IMG/VR virus record: IMGVR_UViG_3300025536_000019
Span: 1-48,280 of that record
Source of the DNA: a virus
DNA length: 48,280 bases
Direction: 5' to 3' (one strand)
Within the stretch, counting starts at the first letter, position 1. Each line of letters begins with the position of its first letter. The position numbers and the translations under genes were made by a program. The notes under the pieces were generated by a model, which worked only from the letters and a program-made list of their open reading frames with translations, had not been told where the DNA came from and ran no database searches. Of this stretch, positions 1 through 8,160 are shown in pieces.

Positions 1-99
1 GGCGTCTCTGGTGTCGACCCAACGACCGTAGACAATGTGGTTTCGACGTTCCAGATCACCATGGAGCAGAATAAGGATGCGACGAGCCGCTACTATGAC
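1..99. repeat. Terminal direct repeat, left copy (circular overlap)
   Basis: Identical base for base to 48182-48280. An exact repeat of 99 bases at both contig ends is what an assembler leaves when it closes a circle with an odd-length k-mer overlap. It lies inside an open reading frame that continues in phase across the junction, so it is better read as an assembly overlap than as a biological terminal repeat. True genome length is then 48,181 bp. Confidence 0.95.
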
Positions 100-354
100 C
101 CAGATATCTATATCGGAGTACGCGAAGAATTGAAGAAGTCGTATCCGCAGCTTTTACGCTACACCGACAATCTTTTCTTGAATGAATCGAATGGATTCTT
201 TTCTAAGGAAGGTATTTCACGATTAAGACAAAAGGGTATCTTTTACGATGCGAGCGCTACTGCTGCAACCTTCGGACAGCCGGTGCAGGTTGTCGAGAGC
301 GGCAGTGAAACACAGTCTGAACAGAATGTCTCCGGAGAAGATGATAAACCCTAA
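1..354 (+). CDS. Virion internal/ejection-like protein, 3' part of the gene split by the contig ends
   Basis: This is the C-terminal part of the protein that starts at 46832. Joined over the 99-base overlap, the frame is continuous and gives 567 residues ending at the TAA before 355. The part seen here is hydrophilic, with a helical stretch followed by an acidic Ser/Glu-rich tail. The next gene begins 3 bases later, so the two are probably translated together. Position between the tail fibre gene and a 1520-residue internal protein, and the coiled-coil character of the upstream half, suggest a podovirus ejection or internal core protein. No enzymatic motif is visible. The ATG at 37 is only an internal methionine. 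Confidence 0.8.
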   Translation, partial: GVSGVDPTTVDNVVSTFQITMEQNKDATSRYYDPDIYIGVREELKKSYPQLLRYTDNLFLNESNGFFSKEGISRLRQKGIFYDASATAATFGQPVQVVESGSETQSEQNVSGEDDKP

Positions 355-357
355 CGT

Positions 358-3300
358 ATGGCAAAAAAAGATGTTGCAAAAGAAAATAAGTTCGAAGGAA
401 TCTTTGCTGATGTAGCGCCAACGGCGCCCACATCTCCTTTTGCCGGTATCTTTAATGGTGTCGAGACTGGATCTCGTGTCGGAGCATCGTTTGGTACTTT
501 TCAGCCCACTAACTTCAAAAAAATACAAGGTGCCGCCGCGTCTGCAGAAGAGGCAAGCGCACAGGCAGAAAAAGACGCATCGTTCGGGACTCTCGCGCGT
601 CGCACAATAACCGGCGCGCCCGCAGCGGTTTTTAGCGTTGCAAAACAGGTTGCGGAGGATCCAAAGCAGGCGGCATATCAAGCTGCGCTTGGTCTAGCGA
701 ACGGCATCACTCTCGGCGCGACAGACTACCTGCAGCGTAGGGCATTCATCGATGAATCAAAGAAAAACGGCATGGATGAGCTTGAGGCTGAACAGATGGC
801 AGAGCGCATCCTCATGCCAGATGATCCTGAATTAGCAGGAATCCGCAGCGGGTTTGATCTTGCGGGAATGGCGGTTCCTTTCATTGGTACTGAAAAACTT
901 TTTATTGCCGGAGCAAAATATGCAGCACCCGCATGGACTGCGAAGTATGGACGAGCAGCTAAAACTCTCGTCGATATTGGTGCATGGAATACCGTCGGTC
1001 AGATTCAGGAGTCGTTTACTCCGGCGGAGAAACGTGATCGTCTTGGTCGCATTCTTACTGACACATCACTCGCGATCGGCATGAACCTTGGAGGTATGGC
1101 ATTCAATCGAATCCGCGGTACCACATTCAAAAACCCGTTTGTCGTAGCCCCCGTCTCACCCGGAGCGACTGGTCAGCGTGGAGCGCCAGAGGTCAGTAAA
1201 ATGCTCGATAGTTCTGAATCATTTGATGTGCAGGGTTCAATAAAGAGTGGCAGTATTCCCAGAGAGACGGTGTATCTCGACGGAAACACTGTGCGTCCTG
1301 ACTTTGCGCGTGGACGCATCGACGATATGGCACAGAAACTTGATCTCTATCATAAGGGCCTTGGAGAAGTATTCCGTTCTCGCGTGAAACCTGATGGCGT
1401 GACCATGAATGGAAACGTACCCGAAACACTCCTTGCGGAGGCAAAAAAAGTGTTGACCGAAGCTCAAGCCGCGGCGTCAGGAGAGGCAACCTCTCTTCCT
1501 CCCAAACTCGCGCAGGCACTTTTTAAATCTCCTAATCCCGAGGCAACAGTTGCTGTGACCGCACGGCTTGGTAAGGTTGTCGCCGAGGGCGCAAGGGGTG
1601 AGGGTGAAAAAATCACTGTCGCCACGAACAACCTTGATTCGCTCCGCAACTACATCAAGGGTTCGGGTGAAATTGATTACAAGATCGTCAAAACACTTGG
1701 CGCAGATGCACGCGGCAACTCTATTCAGGCCCGTCACGAATTCAATCCGAAGACTGGCGTCCACACGATCTATGCAACAAATGAGACTACCGCAAATCAA
1801 CTGGCCCACGAACTCGGCCACTTCTTCGACACATCTCTAACTAAAACCTCTGCCGGTCTCTCTCGTCTTCTTCCGGCGTTCGAGAGAAATCCGGAGGCGG
1901 TGCAGGATTTGCTTGGCTCATTCTCTGTGGCTCGTCTCGGTGGTCAGGCAAGTAGTAAACAGGTGTCGGCCGATATCAAAGCAGTTGTAAATAATTTGAT
2001 GAAAGAAACCGAGGCGCTTTCAACGGCGCGTCGAGGGGCTGCTGCATCGTCGCCGTCAGAACGCTTTGCTGATGCCGTTGGAGAGATATTGTCTGGGACG
2101 GCAAAGAAGGAGCAGGCGCCTACGTTGGCAGCACTCCTTGAACACTCGAAGAGATTTGATGATATGAAGCTCTTCGGGAAAGAAGTAGCGGAACAGAGTG
2201 TAAAAGCTGAAAAGGAAGTATCCGCATTGAAAGCGGCTGAAAGTATTGATGAAACTGGTGCGCGTCCGGGTGATTGGAAACTTTCTCGTGCAGAATACAT
2301 AAAGAAGTATCCTAATGTTTTGAAGAAGAAACCTGAAGAGATGACGTGGATTGAACAAGAAAAAATCTATGTTCAGGGTAAGCTTGCACAATCGAAAGAA
2401 TTTTCTGAAGCTAAAACGGCGTATGAAGCAACTGAATTCGGTACGCAAGAGGCACGAATCGCGGGACGTAAAGTTCAGGAAATCGATAAGGCGGCAGACC
2501 TTGAAATAACCAATCTCGTTGCTGATCTTAAAAAATCACCAGAGGTGGCAAAAAGAGCGTCTGAACAATTAGCTGAATATCGTGGAAAGGTTTCTGCGCC
2601 GCGTGCGGTTAAAGGTGAAAAAATCAAAGAACTTCCCCGCACACAAACCGGTAAAAAACCAGAAACTGAACCATTCAAGTCAGAACTCATCACCACCGAC
2701 GACGACCTTGAGATATTTATCAATAAGACCATTCTCCCGAAGGTGACTGGCAAGGAACGCATTGGTAAATCGAATGAGGACATCATTAAGGGCGCTTTCG
2801 AATCAAATCTCACAGAGGCGAGCTTCGACAAATTCCTCACGCAACGGTTTGGCAATCTTTCGGAAGACGTGCTGAAAATGAAGCGTCTTATGAGCGACAA
2901 AGCAGTCAGCCTTTCTGACACACTCATCGGCAAGGACTTGGCAGAACTCTCTGGCGCGGAACTGAAGGATGCGATGACGCAGTACAATCAACTCGTCGAA
3001 ATGTTCGAAGTCTTCGCGGGCGTGCGTACTGAACTTTCCAACTCTTTCCGTACACTTGGTATCGCGGTCAACGCCGGTGAAAACGACGTGTTGATGAATG
3101 CGTTGCAGACCATTCAGAAGGCGATTGGTGCAGAAAAGGATCCATTCAAGATCATGCAGAAGGCTGCGGAGACGCGCTCGATGTCAATCGTCGAGAAGTA
3201 CTTCACCGTTTGGTACCCCGCACTCCTCTCTGGTTGGAAAACACAGGTACGCAACATTACTGGTAACGCCTCTAACCTCGCACTACAGACGACCTCAACC

Positions 3301-4920
3301 CTCTTCTCGAAGCCGGGTGAGTTTTTCCCTCGCATTTCTGCCATCATCAATGCAAATAAGGAGGGCTTAAACCTCGCATCGAAGGTATTCAAGGGTGAGA
3401 AAACAATTCTTTCAAAATACTATGAGCCTGCCGTACCAAAGGATCCTGCATTCTCGGGGCCGTTTGAATTTTTGAACAAAGTGGAATACGTTGGCAGATT
3501 CTTGAATGCACAAGACGCCTACTTCTCAAACGCATTCCGTGAGAGCGAAATCGCAGGACTCCGTGCCGGTAAATTCACCTACGGCCTTGACAATGAAGTA
3601 ACCGCCAAGGCAATGGATGAAGCGATTGCAGCATTCGCCGGTCAGCAGGGTACATTCCGCAATGCCTTCGAACACACATTCGTCGGGGAAATCGCAAAAT
3701 CGGTGGCACAACTTAAATCGTCGCAGGTCGAAGGAGTTGCTGCCTTTGGGAACTTTATTTTTCCATTCGTTAAAACCATCGCCAATATCACCGATAGGCG
3801 TCTTGACTATGTACCATTTTTGAACCTCTGGCGCACATTTGCGGGCCGAGGTCTCTACGAACAACGTGCCAATAGAATTCTGAAAGACGCGAATCTTGTT
3901 GCCATGCTTCGTGAGGATTTGGTTGGTCAGGGGAAAACACTCTCGCAGGCATCATCGCTTGCTGAATCAGAGGCCCGCCGCGTGAAAGAAATTGTCATCG
4001 ATCGTCTACGCAATCAGCAGTTGGGGCGCTTCTATATGGGTATGACCGTTCTCGCTGCCGGCGTACCGTACGCGATGACCGGTGGCATCACTGGATCCGG
4101 CCCGAAAGGTAAGAACGAGCGAGCGGTTTTGATGAAGAGCGGATGGCGCCCGAACTCAATCTTCGTTCCGGGTGTTGGCTACTTACCGTATCAGAACACC
4201 CTCCTCCCCATTGCCTCTATTCTTTCGGCGCTTGGAAACATTTCCGATGCCTATAAGTACGGTGCAGAGGACATGACTATCACTGATGGTGCATTTGATG
4301 GCTTGAAGGGTTTCCTTCGGTCGGAACTCGATCAATCATTCTTGACCGGTATTTCAAATATCTATGATTTCGTCTACGGTTATACCACCGGCGGACAATT
4401 TGTCTCAAAAATGGTAGCGAATGCTATTCCAATTCCTGCTGCGTGGACGCAGTTGAAAGACGTGATAGCTCCGCAACGATATGAAGCGCGCACCTTGTCA
4501 GAACAAATCTCGGCAAAGCTCGGCTCTCCGGTCGACATCTTCTCCGGCCAGAACCTTGAGCCGAAGCTCGATGCGTTCGGTGATCAGGTGAAGGCCGACA
4601 TCATCTATGGTCTCCTGCCGCCATGGGGAACATCGGTCGAGAACGATCCGGTACTTGAATTCTTCAAAGCTGAAGGCGTTTCCATTGGAAAACCGCAGAT
4701 TTCGACGAAGGTAGATACTGAAGACGGAGGGAAACGAGAACTTACTCCACAGGAATACACAACGTACGTCTCGGAGAGCGGTAAATTGATTTATGATGAG
4801 CTTGAAGATCGCGTGAAATCAGGCGACTTCAAAGGACTCACCAAGGATGAAATTAAATCTGAAATATCCAAGGTCGTTCGCCGACACCGGAGCGAGGTTA
4901 AGGAACAGTTCGCTCCATAA
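358..4920 (+). CDS. Giant internal virion (ejection) protein with a zinc-metalloprotease-like segment
   Basis: A 1520-residue protein, the largest in the genome. An HELGH zinc-protease motif lies at residues 484-488, followed by SERFADAVGEI with E568 as a possible third ligand. This HExxH plus downstream E-x-FAD pattern is typical of metallopeptidase modules in large phage polyvalent proteins. Residues about 640-900 are charged and helical. The C-terminal third holds RNITGN and FIFPFVKTIANITDRR, motifs I associate with large phage internal proteins, and hydrophobic stretches that could enter a membrane (about 1225-1245 and 1275-1300). It lies between the other ejection-like gene and the holin. 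I infer a virion protein delivered with the DNA, possibly with proteolytic activity; the role itself is not shown by the sequence. Confidence 0.75.
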   Translation: MAKKDVAKENKFEGIFADVAPTAPTSPFAGIFNGVETGSRVGASFGTFQPTNFKKIQGAAASAEEASAQAEKDASFGTLARRTITGAPAAVFSVAKQVAEDPKQAAYQAALGLANGITLGATDYLQRRAFIDESKKNGMDELEAEQMAERILMPDDPELAGIRSGFDLAGMAVPFIGTEKLFIAGAKYAAPAWTAKYGRAAKTLVDIGAWNTVGQIQESFTPAEKRDRLGRILTDTSLAIGMNLGGMAFNRIRGTTFKNPFVVAPVSPGATGQRGAPEVSKMLDSSESFDVQGSIKSGSIPRETVYLDGNTVRPDFARGRIDDMAQKLDLYHKGLGEVFRSRVKPDGVTMNGNVPETLLAEAKKVLTEAQAAASGEATSLPPKLAQALFKSPNPEATVAVTARLGKVVAEGARGEGEKITVATNNLDSLRNYIKGSGEIDYKIVKTLGADARGNSIQARHEFNPKTGVHTIYATNETTANQLAHELGHFFDTSLTKTSAGLSRLLPAFERNPEAVQDLLGSFSVARLGGQASSKQVSADIKAVVNNLMKETEALSTARRGAAASSPSERFADAVGEILSGTAKKEQAPTLAALLEHSKRFDDMKLFGKEVAEQSVKAEKEVSALKAAESIDETGARPGDWKLSRAEYIKKYPNVLKKKPEEMTWIEQEKIYVQGKLAQSKEFSEAKTAYEATEFGTQEARIAGRKVQEIDKAADLEITNLVADLKKSPEVAKRASEQLAEYRGKVSAPRAVKGEKIKELPRTQTGKKPETEPFKSELITTDDDLEIFINKTILPKVTGKERIGKSNEDIIKGAFESNLTEASFDKFLTQRFGNLSEDVLKMKRLMSDKAVSLSDTLIGKDLAELSGAELKDAMTQYNQLVEMFEVFAGVRTELSNSFRTLGIAVNAGENDVLMNALQTIQKAIGAEKDPFKIMQKAAETRSMSIVEKYFTVWYPALLSGWKTQVRNITGNASNLALQTTSTLFSKPGEFFPRISAIINANKEGLNLASKVFKGEKTILSKYYEPAVPKDPAFSGPFEFLNKVEYVGRFLNAQDAYFSNAFRESEIAGLRAGKFTYGLDNEVTAKAMDEAIAAFAGQQGTFRNAFEHTFVGEIAKSVAQLKSSQVEGVAAFGNFIFPFVKTIANITDRRLDYVPFLNLWRTFAGRGLYEQRANRILKDANLVAMLREDLVGQGKTLSQASSLAESEARRVKEIVIDRLRNQQLGRFYMGMTVLAAGVPYAMTGGITGSGPKGKNERAVLMKSGWRPNSIFVPGVGYLPYQNTLLPIASILSALGNISDAYKYGAEDMTITDGAFDGLKGFLRSELDQSFLTGISNIYDFVYGYTTGGQFVSKMVANAIPIPAAWTQLKDVIAPQRYEARTLSEQISAKLGSPVDIFSGQNLEPKLDAFGDQVKADIIYGLLPPWGTSVENDPVLEFFKAEGVSIGKPQISTKVDTEDGGKRELTPQEYTTYVSESGKLIYDELEDRVKSGDFKGLTKDEIKSEISKVVRRHRSEVKEQFAP

Positions 4921-4925
4921 GGCTT

Positions 4926-5384
4926 ATGAAAGACCACATTATTAACGATTTCATGAACTACGCCACCTCGTCTCTCGCAGCGGTGTGTAGCAACTTTTAT
5001 CTGAAATGCGGTGCTGCATTTGTGTACACCTTCTACGCCTTCCATTTTGATACGCTCCAAACCGCGGCTTTGCAGGCCATTTTAATGCTTGTTGTCCTCG
5101 ATATGATTACCGGCATTTTTGCCGCCTACAAAACGGGTGAATCAATCCGTTCACGAAAATTCTTTGCATCAGCAGTCAAACTTTCTCTCTATTTAATCAT
5201 GATCTCTGCGGCACACTTTGTTGAAGTTGCAGTACCCGAACTTTCCGGCTTCACTGATGAAGCTATGATAGCCTTCGTTGCGCTCACTGAAATTATTTCG
5301 GTGATAGAAAACATCTCGAAGGCGGGGTATGCAACACCACAGCGAATCCTTGAGACATTAAAAAAATTAAAGGAAGCAAAATAA
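4926..5384 (+). CDS. Phage holin, toxin-secretion/phage-lysis holin type (Phage_holin_4-like)
   Basis: A 152-residue membrane protein with three or four hydrophobic helices (about 27-45, 48-68, 80-102 and 107-123). The stretch LDMITGIFAAYKTG followed by S-x-K-F and a later K is the signature of the Cph1/TcdE-type holin family. Such holins form lesions in the inner membrane and trigger lysis at a set time. It starts 6 bases after the ejection gene and is followed at once by a cell-wall hydrolase, a classic holin-endolysin pair. The start is preceded by GGCTT and no clear Shine-Dalgarno. Confidence 0.9.
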   Translation: MKDHIINDFMNYATSSLAAVCSNFYLKCGAAFVYTFYAFHFDTLQTAALQAILMLVVLDMITGIFAAYKTGESIRSRKFFASAVKLSLYLIMISAAHFVEVAVPELSGFTDEAMIAFVALTEIISVIENISKAGYATPQRILETLKKLKEAK

Positions 5385-5385
5385 T

Positions 5386-6513
5386 ATGCCACCAGAACAA
5401 GGAAAAAATACCGGCGTTCTCATCCGTCCTCCAAAATCTTCCGCGTGGATTGCGGGAGGTGAATCAGGTATTGTCCCCGCAGTACTAGAAGAGTCAGGAC
5501 AGTTCGACGTCTATCTGCCCGACGAAGAGGCGCAAGCGCAATTCACTCCTTTTGTTTTTGATACCCGTGCGTGTGTGACGTTCTCCGGTCTCAACGACAT
5601 CGAGACCCTCCTGAACCGTCTTCGTGCTAAAACTCTCCTTCCGGCGACCCACGACAAATTCCTCCTCGACAGTGGCATCGTGAATAAACAGAGTGGCAAG
5701 GTCAACCTCTCTGATCGCTTTACGGCAAAGATGTCAGGAACGACCTTTGATGGCAACTATCTTGAGGCGGTCGGTGATTCAATCCGTCACGATGGTGTCG
5801 TTTCCGAACTCGACTACCCGTTCCCAACGTTTACGCCTGAAGAGAATATGGACGGGGCGAAGAAATGGGCGCGATACTACCAAGAGATCCCGACGGACAT
5901 CAAAGACAAAGCACGAAAATTCCTCGATTATTTCCAAGTAAATTACGAGTGGGTTGCGCTTGGTACGTCGAATCCCGCAAAACTACGAGAGGAATTGAAG
6001 AAGGGGCCAATCCAGATTGCGGCCGCAATTTGTTCGCCATGGAACTCGAATGACGGGATGCCCCCAATCGCTGCGTGTGGCTGTGGCACTGAACACGCAA
6101 CAATGATCTACGGGTACCGTACAGATGACCTCGCTTTCAAAGATTTTGACCATTACAAGAGCTTCCGGAAGCTCCTCGCAGCCGACTACTGCATCCAATG
6201 GGGTATGCGATATGTCCTCACTGTGAAGGATCTGACGCAGCCGGCACCGTTCAAGTACACCTTCAAAATCAACCTTCGCTTCGGCGCCGGGGCTACGGCA
6301 GAGGTAAAGAACCTTCAACGCGCCCTACAGACGCTCAAACGAGCCGATGGCACGCCCTATATGAAAATAGGGGTGTTCGGCCCATTCGGGCCACAGACGA
6401 AGACTGCCCTTGGCCTCTTCCAGACTGACAATGGTATTACTGACCCGGATGGTCAGGGAACGAATTTCGGCCCGCAGACCCGTGCGAAAATGAACGCCAA
6501 ATTGAATGCTTAA
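5386..6513 (+). CDS. Endolysin-like protein: papain-type cysteine peptidase with C-terminal peptidoglycan-binding domain
   Basis: A 375-residue protein in two modules. Residues about 10-285 resemble a C1/papain-like peptidase: DTRACVTFS with candidate nucleophile C63, and CGTEHATMIYGY with candidate catalytic H237, followed by a polar FKDFDHY segment. The last 80 residues (KNLQRALQTL, VFGPFGPQTKTAL) are a peptidoglycan-binding type 1 domain. No signal peptide is seen, consistent with release through the holin encoded just upstream. The gene starts one base after the holin stop (TAA-T-ATG). The likely substrate is the peptide part of the host wall; the exact bond is not known. The assignment rests on motifs and context. 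Confidence 0.75.
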   Translation: MPPEQGKNTGVLIRPPKSSAWIAGGESGIVPAVLEESGQFDVYLPDEEAQAQFTPFVFDTRACVTFSGLNDIETLLNRLRAKTLLPATHDKFLLDSGIVNKQSGKVNLSDRFTAKMSGTTFDGNYLEAVGDSIRHDGVVSELDYPFPTFTPEENMDGAKKWARYYQEIPTDIKDKARKFLDYFQVNYEWVALGTSNPAKLREELKKGPIQIAAAICSPWNSNDGMPPIAACGCGTEHATMIYGYRTDDLAFKDFDHYKSFRKLLAADYCIQWGMRYVLTVKDLTQPAPFKYTFKINLRFGAGATAEVKNLQRALQTLKRADGTPYMKIGVFGPFGPQTKTALGLFQTDNGITDPDGQGTNFGPQTRAKMNAKLNA

Positions 6514-6515
6514 TA

Positions 6516-6562
6516 GCGTACAGTGGACGTACGCGAAAATACCCCTCTACAGAGGGGTATTT
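6516..6562 (+). terminator. Double hairpin after the endolysin gene, probable terminator
   Basis: Two adjacent perfect hairpins follow the endolysin stop. The first pairs GCGTAC (6516-6521) with GTACGC (6529-6534). The second pairs AAATACCCCTC (6537-6547) with GAGGGGTATTT (6552-6562) around a TACA loop, an 11-bp perfect stem ending in TTT. The uridine tract is short, so termination may be partial; the stem is symmetric and could act on both strands. Confidence 0.65.
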
Positions 6563-6712
6563 GCCTAGAGGTTCGCCACCGTTATGTGGTATACCGGCCC
6601 TAGAGGGGGATTACTATAACACAGTTTTATGAATCGTCGATGAACTGTGCATAAGGGTGAGGACACCGGGGATAACGCGTTACCATATATATAGCCCACA
6701 ACGGGCAACACT
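6563..6712 (+). promoter_or_regulatory. Non-coding gap before the second holin-like gene, with palindromes
   Basis: A 150-base stretch with no credible gene. It contains the 10-bp palindrome TAACGCGTTA (6673-6682), directly followed by an AT-rich TATATATAG that could be a -10 region, and a GCCC-ACAAC-GGGC hairpin (6694-6706) ending six bases before the next ATG. I see no convincing -35. The arrangement suggests separate control of the downstream lysis genes. Confidence 0.3.
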
Positions 6713-6943
6713 ATGATAGAAGTAGGAATCATCGTCGCAGTAATTATTGGCCTCATTCAAGCGATCAAGGCTATTGGCCTTCCGTCGCAGTTTGCACCGA
6801 TCATATCGATAATGCTTGGCGTCATTGCCTCGTATTTCGTAGGTGAGCCGGGCGCAATCGGAGTGGTGGTCTTTAATGGCGTCATGTACGGATTGATGGC
6901 CTCCGGCCTCTATTCCGGCGTGAAAGCGACAGTCTCGCAGTAA
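6713..6943 (+). CDS. Small holin-like membrane protein
   Basis: A 76-residue protein made almost wholly of two or three hydrophobic helices (about 2-20, 27-45 and 50-68) with a conserved-looking GLYSGVKA end. Short proteins of the form GLP-x(3)-PI-SI-LGV ending in GLYSGVK occur as small holins in Firmicutes phages and plasmids; I recall the pattern but cannot name the family with certainty. It sits between the first holin/endolysin pair and a secreted muramidase-like gene, so a second holin or an antiholin partner is the likely role. Its own upstream gap suggests separate regulation. Confidence 0.6.
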   Translation: MIEVGIIVAVIIGLIQAIKAIGLPSQFAPIISIMLGVIASYFVGEPGAIGVVVFNGVMYGLMASGLYSGVKATVSQ

Positions 6944-7023
6944 GGCAATCCGACCTCCCCACCTCGTCGTTGGGAAGGCGTTTCACACGAAACACCCATT
7001 GGTCGGTGAGATATTCGGTACCC

Positions 7024-7044
7024 ATGATCAGTAATCGCTTATAA
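7024..7044 (+). other. Six-codon upstream reading frame (MISNRL) before the muramidase-like gene
   Basis: ATG at 7024 opens a six-codon frame ending in TAA at 7042-7044. The TAA overlaps the ATA at 7041 that opens the signal-peptide frame (ATAA), as an ATGA overlap would. If one base were restored near 7040 the six codons would fuse in frame to the signal peptide. So this is either a leader peptide coupled to a non-standard start or the cut-off N-terminus of the next gene. Confidence 0.4.
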
Positions 7045-7484
7045 AACGTGCTACATTCATCGTTGCTTCCGTAATAGCCCTCCTTGCCTTCTTGGTTCCC
7101 GTAGCGGTTGCGACCGCACCGGCACCGGAGGCGGCCGTTCCACATGAAACCGGCAAGATTCTTGCTACCTCGACCGACCAGACCGGGTTCGTCCGCGAGT
7201 ACCTGACTGATCGCCTCGGTAAAGGACACCCCCTGCTCGCAGTCGCCTCTTGTGAGGGGAAATGGCGTCAGTGGGAAGAGGACGGTACACCACTCAAAGG
7301 AGATATCAATCCGCTCGATACCGGGGTTTTCCAAGTAAACCTGAAGTACCACGGTGAGCGCGCTAAAGAGCTTGGTATCGATCTGGGGTCACTCCAAGGC
7401 AATACCGACTACGCCCTCCTCTTATATAAGGAGCAGGGGCTGACCCCATGGAACTGGTCAAAGCATTGTTGGGATCCTCAATAA
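7041..7484 (+). CDS. Secreted muramidase/lytic transglycosylase-like protein; start codon unclear (ATA)
   Basis: From codon 7041 the frame gives 147 residues: a basic start KRAT, a long hydrophobic helix (FIVASVIALLAFLVPVAVA) and an Ala-Pro-rich spacer, i.e. a signal peptide or anchor. The enzyme-like part runs ASCEGKWRQ (E72 a candidate catalytic glutamate), INPLDTGVFQVN, a YHGERAKELGID helix, NTDYALLLYKEQGL and PWNWSKHCW. I know this pattern from lysozyme-like proteins of Parcubacteria and other Patescibacteria; it supports that host range. No ATG, GTG or TTG opens the frame before TTG 7092, which would remove the signal peptide. The natural start is either ATA 7041 or the ATG at 7024 with a one-base frameshift. 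Last gene of the late block. Confidence 0.7.
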   Translation: MKRATFIVASVIALLAFLVPVAVATAPAPEAAVPHETGKILATSTDQTGFVREYLTDRLGKGHPLLAVASCEGKWRQWEEDGTPLKGDINPLDTGVFQVNLKYHGERAKELGIDLGSLQGNTDYALLLYKEQGLTPWNWSKHCWDPQ

Positions 7485-7849
7485 TTTTTATGTCCACAGG
7501 CGCTGCAATAGCGCCTTTCTTCGTTACCTTTGGCTGAATTATCACCGGCGGTGAGGATTTGGATATTGGTAAGAGAATAGTGGCCGAGCCGATCGATACG
7601 GTCGACTGACGGGGCGAGTTTATGCGGGAAGCCTGACTTCTCCCATTCGTCGAACATTAAAATAAATTCGGTATCGTGAAGAAATTCTATAAATTCTTCT
7701 CTTGAAAATGTGAGTTGCACCTGTTCGTACCCGCGTTTGTCTCCGGTTGTACGCCGCTTCATGCTTTCATACATCAAAAGTGCATACCCATCGGGAGTGT
7801 GTCTCTTGCGCCACCGTTTTTTATCTCTGATGTGGCGTGGCGTTCGCAT
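7478..7849 (-). CDS. HNH-type endonuclease-like protein
   Basis: A 123-residue basic protein. Its central and C-terminal part reads SVDRIDRLGHYSLTNIQILTAGDNSAKGN, the D-R-I-D-x(3)-G-Y-x(3)-N-I-Q-x(8)-N pattern of phage HNH endonucleases related to intron and free-standing homing nucleases. It ends in CSACGH, a possible extra zinc knuckle. The gene converges with the muramidase-like gene and overlaps its stop by 7 bases; the last codons lie inside the hairpin at 7499-7515. A terminator for the preceding gene stands just upstream, so it may have its own promoter or be read through. Free-standing HNH genes are often selfish insertions. Confidence 0.75.
   Translation of the reverse strand: MRTPRHIRDKKRWRKRHTPDGYALLMYESMKRRTTGDKRGYEQVQLTFSREEFIEFLHDTEFILMFDEWEKSGFPHKLAPSVDRIDRLGHYSLTNIQILTAGDNSAKGNEERRYCSACGHKNY
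7499..7521 (+). terminator. Intrinsic terminator of the plus-strand late block
   Basis: GGCGCT (7499-7504) pairs with AGCGCC (7510-7515) around GCAAT, followed by TTTCTT. It lies 15 bases after the muramidase-like stop, where the late plus-strand transcript would need to end before the convergent minus-strand genes. Confidence 0.7.
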
Positions 7850-7863
7850 TAGATCGGTTACAT

Positions 7864-7887
7864 AAAAAAACTCCCACTAAAGGGAGT
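7864..7887 (-). terminator. Intrinsic terminator of the minus-strand operon 11341-7877
   Basis: On the minus strand ACTCCC (7887-7882) and GGGAGT (7875-7870) form a 6-bp stem around TTTAGT, followed by a run of seven T. The TAG stop of the preceding gene lies in the loop side of the hairpin. A compact, strong Rho-independent terminator. Confidence 0.85.
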
Positions 7888-8086
7888 CAGCGAGTGTCTT
7901 AATTATCTCTGCGTATTCTTTGACGCACTTCTTGTGAAACTGCGTGCCACCGACACCATATTTGTCTCTGATTTTCTTCGGTGCAGAATCCTGCGCACAA
8001 TCATCAAGATGGGAAATAAGCGAGTCCCATGCGAGCCGGATGCTCTTGATGACTTTCTTTTCGCGTGTGTATGTTTTTTTTGCCAT
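7877..8086 (-). CDS. Small hypothetical protein (69 aa)
   Basis: A lysine-rich 69-residue protein starting MAKKTYTREKK, with a mainly helical middle and a KYGVGGTQFHKKCVKEY segment. I chose the ATG at 8086 over an upstream start because it has the usual GGTATGGC context and removes an unlikely N-terminus. Last gene before the terminator at 7864-7887. A minus-strand TATACT box (8152-8147) lies about 60 bases upstream, so it may also have its own promoter. No family recognised. Confidence 0.65.
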   Translation of the reverse strand: MAKKTYTREKKVIKSIRLAWDSLISHLDDCAQDSAPKKIRDKYGVGGTQFHKKCVKEYAEIIKTLADSL

Positions 8087-8160
8087 ACCGAGTACCACCG
8101 TTTCTGGCACTGGTCAGCGAATGAAGGTAAATTTGCCTACCCATTAAGTATAGCGCATGG

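Noticed and set aside
37-354. Separate 105-residue gene starting at ATG 37
   Set aside because: The frame is open to the left end and continues from the gene at 46832 over the 99-base overlap; the ATG is internal.
6882-7025. Minus-strand frame of 47 codons starting MGTEYLTDQWVFRVKRLPND
   Set aside because: It looks protein-like, but it overlaps the 3' end of the holin-like gene on the other strand, has no neighbour on its strand and no supporting junction or promoter.
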